Assembly: GCA_038040445.1 (NCBI GenBank)
Contig: JBBPIG010000001.1
Span: 407,126-471,125, forward strand
Reading direction: 5' to 3'
Length of the DNA stretch: 64,000 nucleotides
Source of the DNA: Acidobacteriota bacterium
Lineage (GTDB): Bacteria > Acidobacteriota > Blastocatellia > UBA7656
The position numbers and the translations under genes were made by a program. The notes under the pieces are model-generated. The model searched no databases and was not told the origin of the DNA. It saw only the letters and a program-made list of their open reading frames with translations. Of the stretch, positions 1-9,027 are shown in pieces (within the stretch, counting starts at the first letter, position 1; the number at the start of each line of letters is the position of its first letter).

Positions 1-299
1 CCCGCCCTTTTTGGGCATTGCCCCCCTTGGGCGGTTTGTGTAGGGTGGGTTGGCCCCCGTGTGCTCTCTCTGGAACAAACAGCGGGGGCAAGCCCACCTT
101 CCCGACCGCGAGCTTGACCAGTTTGCTGATCACCGACTCTACCGAAGCCTGCGATCGGCGGAACGCGACCTTTCCTATAGCTAGCGCGTGCTTTGGAGAC
201 CCTGGCTCCGAAGGACCGGCCCAAGGTATCGCAACGATTGCCTAGCCTCGGTTCGGCGCTTATACTCGTGCACTTCATCCAGCAAATCGAGGAGCATCA

Positions 300-1463
300 A
301 TGAACGTCACTCATCTCCACTGTTCAGCGTGCGGCACTACATATGAACCGAGAAAGCTTTACAACCTGTGCGAGTGCGGCAAGCCGCTGATGGTCGCCTA
401 CGACCTCGAGGCTGCAGCGCGAACTCTCACACGCGAATCGCTTGCCGGCCGCGAGCCGAACTTATGGCGCTACCGCGAGGTGTTGCCGCTCGAAGACGAT
501 CAGAACAAGCTCACGCTGGGCGAAGGGATGACGCCGCTGTTGAAGGCCGAACGATTGGGCGCGAAGCTCGGCTTGTCGAACCTCTTCATCAAGGACGAAG
601 GCGTAAACCCGACCGGTTCATTCAAAGCTCGGGGGATGGCGGTCGCGATCTCGATGGCGAAAGAACTCGGAGTCAAGCAGCTCGCCGTACCGTCGGCCGG
701 CAACGCGGCGGGAGCGCTTGCGGCTTATGCGGCGAAGGCCGGCATACCGGCTTTCATCTTCATGCCGCGCGATACTCCCAAGGCCAACATTATCGAGTGC
801 CAGCAGACCGGCGCTCACGTAACCTTAATCGATGGATTGATCACCGACTGTGGAAAGATCATCGCCGAAAGAAAGTCGGCGGAAGGCTGGTTCGACGTTT
901 CAACGTTGAAAGAACCTTATCGAGTCGAGGGCAAGAAGACGATGGGCTACGAGCTGGGGGAGCAATTCAACTGGGAGCTTCCCGATGTGATTTTTTACCC
1001 GACCGGCGGCGGCACAGGTTTGATAGGGATGTGGAAGGCGTTTGACGAGATGGAACGGATGGGCTGGATCGACTCACGGCGCCCGAGAATGGTTACGGTT
1101 CAAGCGGAAGGCTGCGCGCCTATCGTGAAGGCCTTCGCGGCAGGGGCAACCGAGGGCGTGGATGTTCCCGATGCTCATACCGTGGCATCCGGGTTGAGAG
1201 TCCCAAAAGCGGTCGGCGATTTCATCATGCTCGACATCTTACGTAGGAGCGGCGGCACAGCGGTGTCGGTGACTGATGAAGAGTTGATTGCGGCAGTGAA
1301 GGAAATCGGATCGGCCGAAGGAGTCTTCGCGGCGCCTGAAGGAGCAGCGTGCCTCCCTGCATTGAAGACGTTGCTCGAACGAGGTCTTGTCGATCGCAGT
1401 GAGAGGATCGTCTTGTTCAACACCGGCACAGGTGTAAAGTACCTCGAGGCGTTCCCTCAATGA
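300..1463 (+). CDS. thrC: Threonine synthase
   Basis: Fold-type II PLP enzyme that converts O-phosphohomoserine to threonine, the last step of threonine synthesis, in the cytoplasm. The 387-aa product begins with a small cysteine pair region (CSAC near residue 8, CEC near 24) like the zinc-ribbon leader of many archaeal-type threonine synthases. The PLP lysine lies in GSFKARG (Lys109), and the glycine-rich phosphate-binding loop [10 protein letters not shown] follows near residue 235. [12 protein letters not shown] at the C-terminus is also typical. The ATG at 300 is preceded by GAGGAGC about six bases upstream. The gene stands alone; the preceding 299 bases hold no recognisable gene. A related threonine dehydratase is possible, but the N-terminal Cys leader favours ThrC. 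Confidence 0.93.
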   Translation: MNVTHLHCSACGTTYEPRKLYNLCECGKPLMVAYDLEAAARTLTRESLAGREPNLWRYREVLPLEDDQNKLTLGEGMTPLLKAERLGAKLGLSNLFIKDEGVNPTGSFKARGMAVAISMAKELGVKQLAVPSAGNAAGALAAYAAKAGIPAFIFMPRDTPKANIIECQQTGAHVTLIDGLITDCGKIIAERKSAEGWFDVSTLKEPYRVEGKKTMGYELGEQFNWELPDVIFYPTGGGTGLIGMWKAFDEMERMGWIDSRRPRMVTVQAEGCAPIVKAFAAGATEGVDVPDAHTVASGLRVPKAVGDFIMLDILRRSGGTAVSVTDEELIAAVKEIGSAEGVFAAPEGAACLPALKTLLERGLVDRSERIVLFNTGTGVKYLEAFPQ

Positions 1464-1668
1464 GCCCGCAATTCTTCGAACCGTCCCGGCACTCCACCTA
1501 AAAAGCGTAGACTCTTCTTGAGGAGCTTACGCAAGATTAACACTTCACCCCACGGGATTCTGAGAGCCGGCGAGCTGAGCGCGTCACCGGCTAACCTTAG
1601 CGAGCGAGTTTCGAAGCTCATCGCGCCGTGCGATAATCTCAAAGGACGCACAAAGGGGGGAATGGCTC

Positions 1669-2520
1669 ATGCTCTGGAGAGACCGACGACAAAGCGACAA
1701 CGTTGAGGATCGGCGAGGTGTTTCACGCGGAGGGATGGCCATCGGAGGCGGGCTCGGCGGTATCGTGGTCCTGGTGATCGCACTCCTGCTTGGCGCAGAC
1801 CCGCGGCAGTTGTTGGAACAAGCCCAAGGCGAAGATCCGGGCTCAGGCCCCGCGACCTCGCGCCCGGCGAACCCTGAGGAGGCGGAACTCCGAGGGTTTG
1901 TCGGGGCAGTACTCGCCGACACCGAGGACGTTTGGACTGACATCTTTCGCCAATCGGGCAAGCAATACAGGGTACCCAAGCTTGTTCTGTTCACCGACCA
2001 GGTCCGTTCCGGGTGTGGCGTCGCCGGCGCCGCGGTCGGTCCGTTCTACTGTCCGGGCGATCAGAAGGTTTACATTGACCTCGGATTCTACCGCGAGTTG
2101 AAAACGCGGTTTCGCGCTCCGGGAGACTTTGCGCAGGCGTACGTGATCGCACACGAAATCGGCCACCACATCCAACACCTCCTTGGTACGATGGAGAAGG
2201 TGAATAGCGCCCAGGGCGGCATGAGAAAAGAAGGGGCGAATCAGCTCTCGGTCAGACTCGAGCTTCAAGCTGATTTCCTCGCCGGGGTGTGGGCGCATTA
2301 CGCAAAAATACGAGGCATCGTCGAGCCCGGAGACATTGAGGAAGCGCTTGGGGCGGCAAGCGCCATCGGCGACGACCGGCTCCAGCGCGAATCTCAGGGG
2401 CGCGTTGTGCCTGACTCTTTCACCCACGGCACGTCCGAGCAACGCGTCCGCTGGTTTCGAAAGGGATTTGAGAGCGGTGACATTCGCCAGGGAGATACCT
2501 TCGGCGCTACGAGCCTTTAG
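1669..2520 (+). CDS. Neutral zinc metallopeptidase, YpfJ/KPN_02809 family
   Basis: 283-aa membrane-anchored protein of the YpfJ family, a putative neutral zinc metallopeptidase whose substrate is not known. The N-terminus WRDRRQSDNVEDRRG is the family hallmark, followed by one membrane helix (about residues 23-43, GGMAIGGGLGGIVVLVIALLL). The zinc-binding helix HEIGHH starts near residue 162, with a downstream ELQADFLAGVWAH segment supplying further conserved positions. The start at 1669 is supported by a G-rich Shine-Dalgarno stretch (GGGGGG, 8 bases upstream). The gene converges with the phosphomutase on the other strand. Family assignment is strong; biological role is unknown. Confidence 0.9.
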   Translation: MLWRDRRQSDNVEDRRGVSRGGMAIGGGLGGIVVLVIALLLGADPRQLLEQAQGEDPGSGPATSRPANPEEAELRGFVGAVLADTEDVWTDIFRQSGKQYRVPKLVLFTDQVRSGCGVAGAAVGPFYCPGDQKVYIDLGFYRELKTRFRAPGDFAQAYVIAHEIGHHIQHLLGTMEKVNSAQGGMRKEGANQLSVRLELQADFLAGVWAHYAKIRGIVEPGDIEEALGAASAIGDDRLQRESQGRVVPDSFTHGTSEQRVRWFRKGFESGDIRQGDTFGATSL

Positions 2521-2609
2521 GCGAAAGCGGAAGCGAGCCTGATTAATCCAGGCTCTGACGACGGAGTCAACGTCACGACGGCCTTTTACGGGACAACTCC
2601 AAATAGCCA

Positions 2610-3962
2610 TCAGTCGGGAATCAGCCGCTTAGCCGCCGATGAGACCAGTGTTTGAATCTGGTCAAGGTGTTCCTGGCTATCTGCCTCGAATCGCATCACG
2701 ATAACCGGCTGCGTGTTCGAAGCGCGCACCAATCCCCAACCGTGTTCGAACAGAATCCGCGCGCCGTCGAGGTCGATCACCTGATGAGTCTTCTTGAACT
2801 CTGCGGTTAGAACTCGAACCACTTCAAACTTCTTCTCGTCCGGGCAATCGACTCGAATCTCAGGCGTGGACACCATGCGCGGAAGATCAGCCAGAAGCGC
2901 CGAGAGCGGCCGCTCGGTGTTAGTTAGTATCTCGATCAATCTTGCTCCCGCGTAGATTCCATCGTCGTAGCCGAAATACCGGTCGGCAAAAAACAGATGC
3001 CCGCTCATCTCGCCTGCCATCGCGGCATTGGTCTCCTTCATCTTCGCTTTGATCAGCGAGTGGCCAACCTTCCACATGATCGGGTTGCCGCCGTGACGAG
3101 CGATGTCGTCGAACAACGTCTGCGAGCACTTCACCTCGGCGATGAACGTTGAGCCCGGACTTTTCTTCAGAATCTCGCGCGAGAAGATAACCATCAACTC
3201 ATCGCCCCAGACGATTCTTCCCGTTTCGTCCACGACTCCGATTCGATCGGCGTCGCCGTCGAACGCGATTGCCAGATCCGCCTTGTGCTCGCGCACAGCG
3301 TCGACGGCGAAGCGCATGTTCTCTACGACGGTGGGATCGGGGTGATGATTCGGGAATTGGCTGTCGGGTTCACAGAACAACTCGATGACCTCGCAACCCA
3401 GGTCTCGATAGAGCGGCGCGCCAATAAACCCGCCCATTCCGTTGCCTGCATCGACGACGACTGTTAGCGGCCGCGGTCCAACTTTTATGCTCGACCGGAG
3501 GTGTTCGCGATAGGCGGAGACGACGTCGCGATCTTGCATGGCGCCGCGGCCGCCAGCGAAGCTTCGCGACAAGGCGATGCGCTTGATCTCCGCGATCTGT
3601 TCGCCGAAGATGGTGCTCTTCCCCAAGCACACCTTGAAGCCGTTATTGTCGGCGGGATTGTGACTCCCGGTTATCATCACTCCTGCGTCCACTGGCTGGG
3701 TGAACAGCGTGAAGTAGAGCACCGGCGTGGGCACCATTCCAACGTCAAGCACGTCGCAGCCGGTCTCGAACAGCCCGCGAATCATGATGTCGCGAAAACG
3801 CGGAGAGCTTTCGCGCGCGTCGCGGCCGAGACTCACGTGAGTAGCGCCGTTCGCCCGGAAGAAGGTGCCGAATGCACGAGCCAGGTCGTACACTGTCTCA
3901 TCCGTGAGGTCCTTATCCACAACTCCCCTGATGTCATACTCGCGAAAGATGTGCTCGTTCAC
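2610..3962 (-). CDS. Phosphomannomutase/phosphoglucomutase
   Basis: 450-aa alpha-D-phosphohexomutase interconverting hexose 1- and 6-phosphates for polysaccharide precursor supply. All four family signatures are visible: FREYDIRG at the N-terminus, the phosphoserine loop TGSHNP (Ser100 from the chosen start), the metal loop FDGDADRIG near residue 232, the sugar loop GEMSGH near residue 320, and the C-terminal phosphate clamp RASNTQP. The reading frame is open further upstream, but the GTG at 3962 is chosen because GGGAGAAG lies just before it and family homology starts exactly at VNEHIFREYDIRG. Phosphomannomutase and phosphoglucomutase activities cannot be separated from sequence. Monocistronic in this window. 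Confidence 0.93.
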   Translation of the reverse strand: MNEHIFREYDIRGVVDKDLTDETVYDLARAFGTFFRANGATHVSLGRDARESSPRFRDIMIRGLFETGCDVLDVGMVPTPVLYFTLFTQPVDAGVMITGSHNPADNNGFKVCLGKSTIFGEQIAEIKRIALSRSFAGGRGAMQDRDVVSAYREHLRSSIKVGPRPLTVVVDAGNGMGGFIGAPLYRDLGCEVIELFCEPDSQFPNHHPDPTVVENMRFAVDAVREHKADLAIAFDGDADRIGVVDETGRIVWGDELMVIFSREILKKSPGSTFIAEVKCSQTLFDDIARHGGNPIMWKVGHSLIKAKMKETNAAMAGEMSGHLFFADRYFGYDDGIYAGARLIEILTNTERPLSALLADLPRMVSTPEIRVDCPDEKKFEVVRVLTAEFKKTHQVIDLDGARILFEHGWGLVRASNTQPVIVMRFEADSQEHLDQIQTLVSSAAKRLIPD

Positions 3963-4016
3963 CTGGTCTTCTCCCTTTTCGTCAATGATTCTTGCGCACC
4001 GGCGGGCAAAGGGCAA

Positions 4017-4144
4017 CGAAGCGGTTCAGGGTTTCGGGTTCAGGGTTCAGGGTTCGTGGTTCAGAGTTCTTGCTTCAAAGCGTGTTGCTCCCTAAGCGGA
4101 GAACCCGGAACTCTGAACGCGGAACCCTGAACTCGGAACCTTTT
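4017..4144. repeat. Word-type intergenic inverted repeat (GGTTCAGG family)
   Basis: The left arm is built from tandem copies of short words such as GGTTTCGGGTTCAGG and GGTTCGTGGTTCAGAG. The right arm (about 4097-4143) carries their reverse complement, GAACCCGGAACTCTGAAC then GGAACCCTGAAC. The whole could fold into a long imperfect hairpin just upstream of the leftward phosphomutase gene. A closely related element lies at 10573-10753. Function unknown. Confidence 0.75.
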
Positions 4145-4393
4145 TGTTGTTCGATTGTGGGCAATCCAATTCCCACAAGCGGAAAGCGCGAACCGTCTTC
4201 CGCGCTTCGGTAGCGATTAAGCCGCGCAATTTCGCCGCTAGTCTCGGCGTTTTCGAGTGGCACGTAACTTGGCTAGTATGATCTTTCGATTCGCTTGGAT
4301 TTCTTTGGCCGCAGCGTTGTTTCGTGTATCATCACCTTAATCGAACGCCACAAGATCCGGCGAGACCATGTTTGGAAATATAGGAGTTCAGCC

Positions 4394-5059
4394 ATGATCG
4401 CGTTACGCAACCTTGAGAAGTTTTTCGAATCAGGCGTGGGTAAGACATTCGTGCTTCGCCGCGTAAACATAGACATCAAGGCGGGCGAGTTTGTTTCGAT
4501 AATGGGGCCCTCGGGCGCCGGCAAATCTACACTGCTTCACATCCTTGGCATGCACGATAGTTCGTGGACCGGCGAGTTCAACTTTCTCGAACAACCGGTT
4601 CACAAACTGGGCAAGAAGGAGCGAGCCGACCTTCGCAACAAGAACATCGGCTTCGTGTTTCAGAGCTATCATCTGCTTGATCACATGACCGTCTACGAGA
4701 ATCTCGAGGTACCGTTGTCTTACCGGGACGTCAAAAAAGCAGAGCGCGAAAGCATCGTCTGCGACGTGCTCGACCGTTTTCAGATCGTCGGCAAGCGAAA
4801 TCTTTATCCGACTCAGTTATCAGGCGGCCAGCAACAGTTGGTCGGCGTCGCTCGCGCGGTCATAGCGAACCCAAAGGTGATTCTTGCAGACGAGCCGACC
4901 GGCAACCTGCATTCGGACCAGGGCAAAGAAATCATGGAATTGTTCAAGAGGCTCAACGAGTCAGGCACGACTATCATTCAGGTTACGCACTCTGAAGTGA
5001 ATGCCTCCTACGGACACCGGATCATCAAGCTGAGGGACGGTTGGGTGGTGAATGACTGA
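4394..5059 (+). CDS. ABC transporter ATP-binding protein (MacB/LolD type)
   Basis: 221-aa nucleotide-binding subunit of the LolD/MacB/FtsE group, which powers extrusion or lipoprotein-release type permeases. Walker A is GPSGAGKST (about residue 41), the Q-loop is [20 protein letters not shown], the signature is LSGGQQQ, Walker B is [11 protein letters not shown], and the switch histidine is in QVTHS. The residue after the signature is Leu rather than the usual Arg ([10 protein letters not shown]), an unusual change. The ATG at 4394 has AGGAG at 4382-4386, so the longer open frame from 4295 is rejected. It precedes a membrane-fusion gene and a second ATPase, so it probably belongs to the same export module. 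No permease is encoded nearby. Confidence 0.9.
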   Translation: MIALRNLEKFFESGVGKTFVLRRVNIDIKAGEFVSIMGPSGAGKSTLLHILGMHDSSWTGEFNFLEQPVHKLGKKERADLRNKNIGFVFQSYHLLDHMTVYENLEVPLSYRDVKKAERESIVCDVLDRFQIVGKRNLYPTQLSGGQQQLVGVARAVIANPKVILADEPTGNLHSDQGKEIMELFKRLNESGTTIIQVTHSEVNASYGHRIIKLRDGWVVND

Positions 5060-5180
5060 AGAAGGCAAAAGGACAAAGGCAAAAGGCAAAAGTAAGATGG
5101 CCATGTCATATTGCGGCGCCGGGCTCGGTGGAGCGCGAACTTTTTCCTTTTGCCTTTTTACTTTTGCCTTGTTTCCTTGT
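5056..5180. repeat. Word-type inverted repeat (AAAGGC / GCCTTT family)
   Basis: Left arm of repeated AAAGGCAAAAGG words (5063-5095) and right arm of CCTTTTGCCTTT and ACTTTTGCCTTG words (5146-5172), able to form a purine-rich hairpin immediately after the ATPase stop codon. Could act as a terminator-like structure, though no clean U-tract follows. Confidence 0.75.
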
Positions 5181-5288
5181 CCGCTTCTGAACACGGAGTT
5201 CCCAGAATTGAAAAGCCAGATGGCTTACGCGCAGCGTCGCGGTTGTGTTAAGATGAAGCACGCAACGAGTTAAGCCGGGCCGTCCCGA

Positions 5289-5304
5289 TGGCACGGAACT
5301 TCCT
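5289..5304 (+). promoter_or_regulatory. Possible sigma-54 type -24/-12 element
   Basis: TGGCACGGAACTTCCT matches the TGGCACG-N4-TTGCT consensus except for C in place of the -12 G. It lies just upstream of the membrane-fusion gene, and the downstream regulator gene encodes a sigma-54 activator. Against it, transcription would start at the Shine-Dalgarno itself, leaving almost no leader. Treat as a weak candidate. Confidence 0.25.
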
Positions 5305-5324
5305 TAGAAGTAGTTGGAGGAAGC

Positions 5325-6578
5325 ATGGACATACCGCGTAAATCTGCAGCCAAGAAGCGTCGAGTTCGAAGAATCCTGTACGCACTTACGGCGGTGGTCG
5401 CCGTAGCGCTGATAACCGTGGGCGTGTCGAAACTGAAGCCCGCCGCTCCCAGCGTTGACCGTGATACTCTGTGGAACGGCACAGTCGTGCGTGGATCGAT
5501 GCTTCGCCAGGTTCGTGGTTTGGGCACGCTGGTGCCTGAAGAGATTCGCTATGTTCCGGCTATCAGCACGGGCCGAATTGAGAAGAGACTCGTCCAGCCC
5601 GGCGCGCAGGTCAAAGCCGATACCGTTTTGTTCGATTTGACCAATCCCGAAATACAGCAGGCCTTTGTTGACGCGGAGTCTCAACTTCGCGGCGCGGCGG
5701 CGAACCTCACGACTTTGAAGGTCCAACTCGACAAGCAAATCCTCGATCAGGAGGCAACCCTCCTCCAGGCGAAATCCGACTTCAACAAAGCAAAGATGCA
5801 GTTTGAAGTGAACGACTCTTTAGGCAAGAAAGATTTGAAGTCAAGGCTGGAAGTGGATTTGTCGAGAATCACTGCGCAAGACGCCGAGAATCGCGTCGGG
5901 CTGGAAACCAAACGCCTGGCCGCCAGCCGCGAGGAGGCCAAAGCCAGGCTTGCCGCCGAAGATGAGAAAGTTCGCCAACTCAGGGACGCGGTGCAGCTCA
6001 AACGCAAACAGCTTGACGCGCTGAAGGTGCGGGCGGGAATCGACGGCGAACTACAGACAGTTGCAGTTCAAGTCGGCCAGCAGGTCACCCTCGGCCAGGA
6101 ACTGGCGAGAGTAGCAAACCCGAAAAAGCTTAAGGCAGAGTTGAAGATTGCTGAAACTCAAGCGAAGGACATTCAACTCGGCCAGCCGGTGGCGGTTGAC
6201 ACGCGCAACGGAATAATCGCCGGCCGGGTGATTCGGATCGACCCTTCAGTCCAGAACGGCACGCGCACGGTGGACGCATCGCTTGAAGGCGAGCTGCCAA
6301 AGGGCGCCGTCCCCGACTTGAGCGTCGACGGCACAATCCAACTAGAGAAGCTCGATAACATACTGTACGTCAATCGGCCCGTACACGGACAGGAGAACGC
6401 GACGGTCGGCATCTTCAAGGTCGACCCGGATAAGGCAGGTGCGGCCCGCGTTCAGGTCAAGCTGGGCCGCGGCTCCGTTACGACGATTGAAGTTCTTGAT
6501 GGCCTTAAAGAGGGTGATGTAGTGATCCTCTCGGACACGTCCCAGTGGGACAACTCAGATCGAATTCGTCTGAACTGA
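5325..6578 (+). CDS. Periplasmic membrane-fusion (HlyD/MacA-like) protein
   Basis: 417-aa adaptor linking an inner-membrane ABC exporter to an outer-membrane channel. A basic N-terminus (RKSAAKKRRVRR) leads into one membrane helix (about residues 18-37), then a first lipoyl-like half (RGLGTLVPEEIRYVPAISTGRIEKRLVQPGAQV). A long Lys/Arg/Glu-rich coiled coil follows (about 105-225), then the second lipoyl half (VRAGIDGELQTVAVQVGQQV) and beta-barrel domains. Length and order fit MacA-type adaptors. The start has GGAGGA four bases upstream. The second ATPase follows 34 bases later, forming one transcription unit, and the two-component genes come after it. Confidence 0.88.
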   Translation: MDIPRKSAAKKRRVRRILYALTAVVAVALITVGVSKLKPAAPSVDRDTLWNGTVVRGSMLRQVRGLGTLVPEEIRYVPAISTGRIEKRLVQPGAQVKADTVLFDLTNPEIQQAFVDAESQLRGAAANLTTLKVQLDKQILDQEATLLQAKSDFNKAKMQFEVNDSLGKKDLKSRLEVDLSRITAQDAENRVGLETKRLAASREEAKARLAAEDEKVRQLRDAVQLKRKQLDALKVRAGIDGELQTVAVQVGQQVTLGQELARVANPKKLKAELKIAETQAKDIQLGQPVAVDTRNGIIAGRVIRIDPSVQNGTRTVDASLEGELPKGAVPDLSVDGTIQLEKLDNILYVNRPVHGQENATVGIFKVDPDKAGAARVQVKLGRGSVTTIEVLDGLKEGDVVILSDTSQWDNSDRIRLN

Positions 6579-6612
6579 CAACCGACTAAACTCTTGGGAG
6601 GAACGAAACCAA

Positions 6613-7353
6613 ATGAGTGCTAGCGACCAACCGCTGCTTCGGCTCGACGGTGTAACTAAGGTATTTCTCACCGACGAGGTTGAGACCCACGCCCTTTCAG
6701 GCATTCACATGGAAATCAAGAAGGGCGAATACATCTCGATTGCCGGGCCCTCGGGCTGCGGCAAATCGACGTTGCTATCCATTCTCGGTTTGCTGGATTC
6801 GCCAACCGACGGAACCTACTCGCTGGCGGGCAAGCCGGTTTCGGACCTGCCGCTGTCTGAACGCGCGCGAGTTCGAAACCGTGAGATCGGTTTCATTTTT
6901 CAAAGTTTCAATCTGATCGGCGACCTCAATGTTTTCGAAAACGTCGAGTTGCCGTTGACCTATCGCGGCACCAAGGCCGCCGAACGCAAGAAGCGAGTGA
7001 TGGAAGCGCTCGAACGCGTTGGCATGGCTCACCGCGCCAAGCACCTTCCGAGTCAGCTCTCCGGCGGTCAGCAGCAGCGCGTCGCTGTCGCCCGAGCCGT
7101 GGCCGGCGATCCGTTGATACTGCTTGCGGACGAGCCTACCGGAAATCTCGACTCGACAAACGGCGAAGCGGTGATGGAATTGCTGCGCGAATTGCACGGG
7201 CAAGGCGCGACTGTCTGCATGGTCACCCACGATCCCCGATACGCGCGGCACGCGGACCGGCAAGTACATCTTTTCGACGGCCGCGTCGTGGACGAAGAGC
7301 ACGAACCCAAGGCTGAGCACGAGATGCAGGAAAGCGGCTTCGAGAAGGTCTAG
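6613..7353 (+). CDS. ABC transporter ATP-binding protein (MacB/LolD type), second copy
   Basis: 246-aa ATPase with Walker A GPSGCGKST (near residue 44), Q-loop IFQSFNLIGDLNVFENVELP, canonical signature LSGGQQQRVAVARA, Walker [14 protein letters not shown] and switch region MVTHD. It is clearly paralogous to the product of 4394-5059 but carries the standard Arg after the signature. GGGAGG lies about seven bases before the ATG. The C-terminal tail is Glu/His-rich (DEEHEPKAEHEMQESG). Its place directly after the adaptor gene says it energises the same exporter, but the permease must be elsewhere in the genome. Confidence 0.9.
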   Translation: MSASDQPLLRLDGVTKVFLTDEVETHALSGIHMEIKKGEYISIAGPSGCGKSTLLSILGLLDSPTDGTYSLAGKPVSDLPLSERARVRNREIGFIFQSFNLIGDLNVFENVELPLTYRGTKAAERKKRVMEALERVGMAHRAKHLPSQLSGGQQQRVAVARAVAGDPLILLADEPTGNLDSTNGEAVMELLRELHGQGATVCMVTHDPRYARHADRQVHLFDGRVVDEEHEPKAEHEMQESGFEKV

Positions 7354-7387
7354 TGGCGCAGGCCCGGTTTGCGTGACGTTTACTCGC

Positions 7388-7492
7388 CGGAAAATATTGA
7401 AAATTGAAAATTGCGAATTTCGTGACCTTAGCATCTTTTTCGGATCCCACAATTTTCATTTTTCGTTTTTCAGTTTTCAATTTTCAATGCGG
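7388..7492. repeat. Word-type inverted repeat (GAAAATT / AATTTTC family)
   Basis: ATTGAAAATTGAAAATTG around 7397-7414 pairs with TTTTCAATTTTCAAT around 7474-7488, with further AATTTTCATTTTTCG words between. It sits between the second ABC ATPase and the response regulator, in the otherwise empty stretch 7354-7656, and may separate the two transcription units. Confidence 0.7.
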
Positions 7493-7656
7493 TTGCCATT
7501 GCACAGGCTAGAGTCTGCGCCAGCAAATGCAGGCCTTCACACATATTGATCTCGCCCCCCGGCCCTACTTCCGACCAACCTGCGGAGCCGTAAAACGCGG
7601 CTAGTCTTAGACCAGTACTGAGGTTAGTATTTAAGCACGACTGTTGCGAATCACAT

Positions 7657-9027
7657 ATGAAAGCGCTCGACTCATTCACACCCAGAGTGTTGATTGCAGA
7701 CGATCAGCCGGACGTCCTGGAAGCGCTCCGTCTGCTCTTGAAGTCCGAACGATATCAGATTGAAACAGTCAAGAAGCCTGCCGACATTATCAGATCGATC
7801 GAGGAGCGAGACTTCGACGTTCTGTTGATGGACCTCAACTACACCCGCGACACGACGTCCGGGCAGGAAGGCCTGGACTTGCTTTCTCGGATTCAAAAGC
7901 TCGACAGCACTTTGCCGGTGGTTGTGATGACTGCTTGGAGCAGCGTCGACGTCGCGGTCGAAGCGATGCGACGCGGGGCGAGCGATTTCATTCAGAAGCC
8001 CTGGGACAACGCCAGGCTGCTGACCATTGTGCACACTCAGGCGGAACTCGGTCAGGCGCTGAGAAGGGGCCAGCGGCTCGAAGCCGAAAACCGCATACTT
8101 CGCGACGAAGGAAAACCGAAACTAATCGCCGAATCGCCGGCCATGCAACCGGTCCTTCAGATTATCGAACGCGTCGGCGCTTCTGACGCGAACGTTCTGA
8201 TCACCGGCGAGAACGGCACAGGCAAGGGAGTCGTCGCTCAGACGCTTCACGTCATGTCCAGCAGGACTTCCAAACCGATGGTCACCGCCAACGTAGGCGG
8301 ACTGTCCGAGGGCGTGTTTGAAAGCGAGATGTTTGGGCACGTCAAAGGCGCATTCACCGATGCGAAGGCAGATCGCGTTGGGCGATTCGAGATGGCTGAA
8401 GGCGGCACGCTGTTTCTGGACGAGATCGCCAACCTTCCAATAAAGCACCAGAACAAGCTTCTGCGCGTCCTCGAGACCGGCGAGTTTGAGCGCGTCGGCT
8501 CTTCAAAGACGCGGCGGTCTGACGTGAGAATAATCTCAGCAACCAACGCCGATCTCGGCGAAGAAGTCTCAGCCGGCCGCTTCCGCCAGGATTTGCTCTT
8601 CCGGCTCAACACAGTCGAGATCCATTTGCCGCCGCTTCGCGACCGCCGGGAAGATATTCCGCTAATGGCTATGCACTTTCTTCGCCAGCATGAACGGCAC
8701 TACCGCAAGAACGTCGAAGGTTTCCACCCCGCGGCGATGCAGGCGCTGTTGAAACACGCGTGGCCGGGCAACGTGCGCGAGCTTGACCACGCGGTCGAGC
8801 GTGCCGTGCTAATGGCCCTGGGCGCCAGTTTGGAGGCTCGCGATTTGGGCTTGCAGTCTGGGCGCGAGGTCTCGCGCCGGCTGGAGGACATGAGCCTGGA
8901 AGAGGTCGAGGGCTTCTTGATTCAGAGAACGCTTGCGCAGTGTGACGGCAATGTGAGCCGCGCGGCGGAGAAGCTCGGCCTCAGCCGCAGCGCTCTCTAC
9001 AGACGGCTCCAACGGTTCGGGCTATGA
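7657..9027 (+). CDS. Sigma-54-dependent response regulator, NtrC family
   Basis: 456-aa transcription activator. The receiver domain (about 1-125) has the acidic pair DD15-16, phospho-acceptor Asp59 in LLMDLNYTRD and the Lys of IQKPWD. The AAA+ domain (about 145-385) has Walker A TGENGTGKG, the sigma-54 contact loop as GAFTDA (usual consensus GAFTGA) and Walker B GGTLFLDEIANL. The C-terminal Fis-type helix-turn-helix reads NVSRAAEKLGLSRSALYRRLQR. The kinase gene starts inside its stop codon (ATGA overlap), so the two are translationally coupled. It probably controls the adjacent ABC export genes at sigma-54 promoters; that link is inferred from neighbourhood. Confidence 0.93.
   Translation: MKALDSFTPRVLIADDQPDVLEALRLLLKSERYQIETVKKPADIIRSIEERDFDVLLMDLNYTRDTTSGQEGLDLLSRIQKLDSTLPVVVMTAWSSVDVAVEAMRRGASDFIQKPWDNARLLTIVHTQAELGQALRRGQRLEAENRILRDEGKPKLIAESPAMQPVLQIIERVGASDANVLITGENGTGKGVVAQTLHVMSSRTSKPMVTANVGGLSEGVFESEMFGHVKGAFTDAKADRVGRFEMAEGGTLFLDEIANLPIKHQNKLLRVLETGEFERVGSSKTRRSDVRIISATNADLGEEVSAGRFRQDLLFRLNTVEIHLPPLRDRREDIPLMAMHFLRQHERHYRKNVEGFHPAAMQALLKHAWPGNVRELDHAVERAVLMALGASLEARDLGLQSGREVSRRLEDMSLEEVEGFLIQRTLAQCDGNVSRAAEKLGLSRSALYRRLQRFGL

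Noticed and set aside
18-245. 75-codon open frame at the left edge
   Set aside because: Composition looks random, there is no ribosome-binding site and no motif; treated as non-coding upstream sequence of threonine synthase.
7354-7656. Sigma-54 promoter before the regulator gene
   Set aside because: No GG-N10-GC element of acceptable quality was found in this gap.
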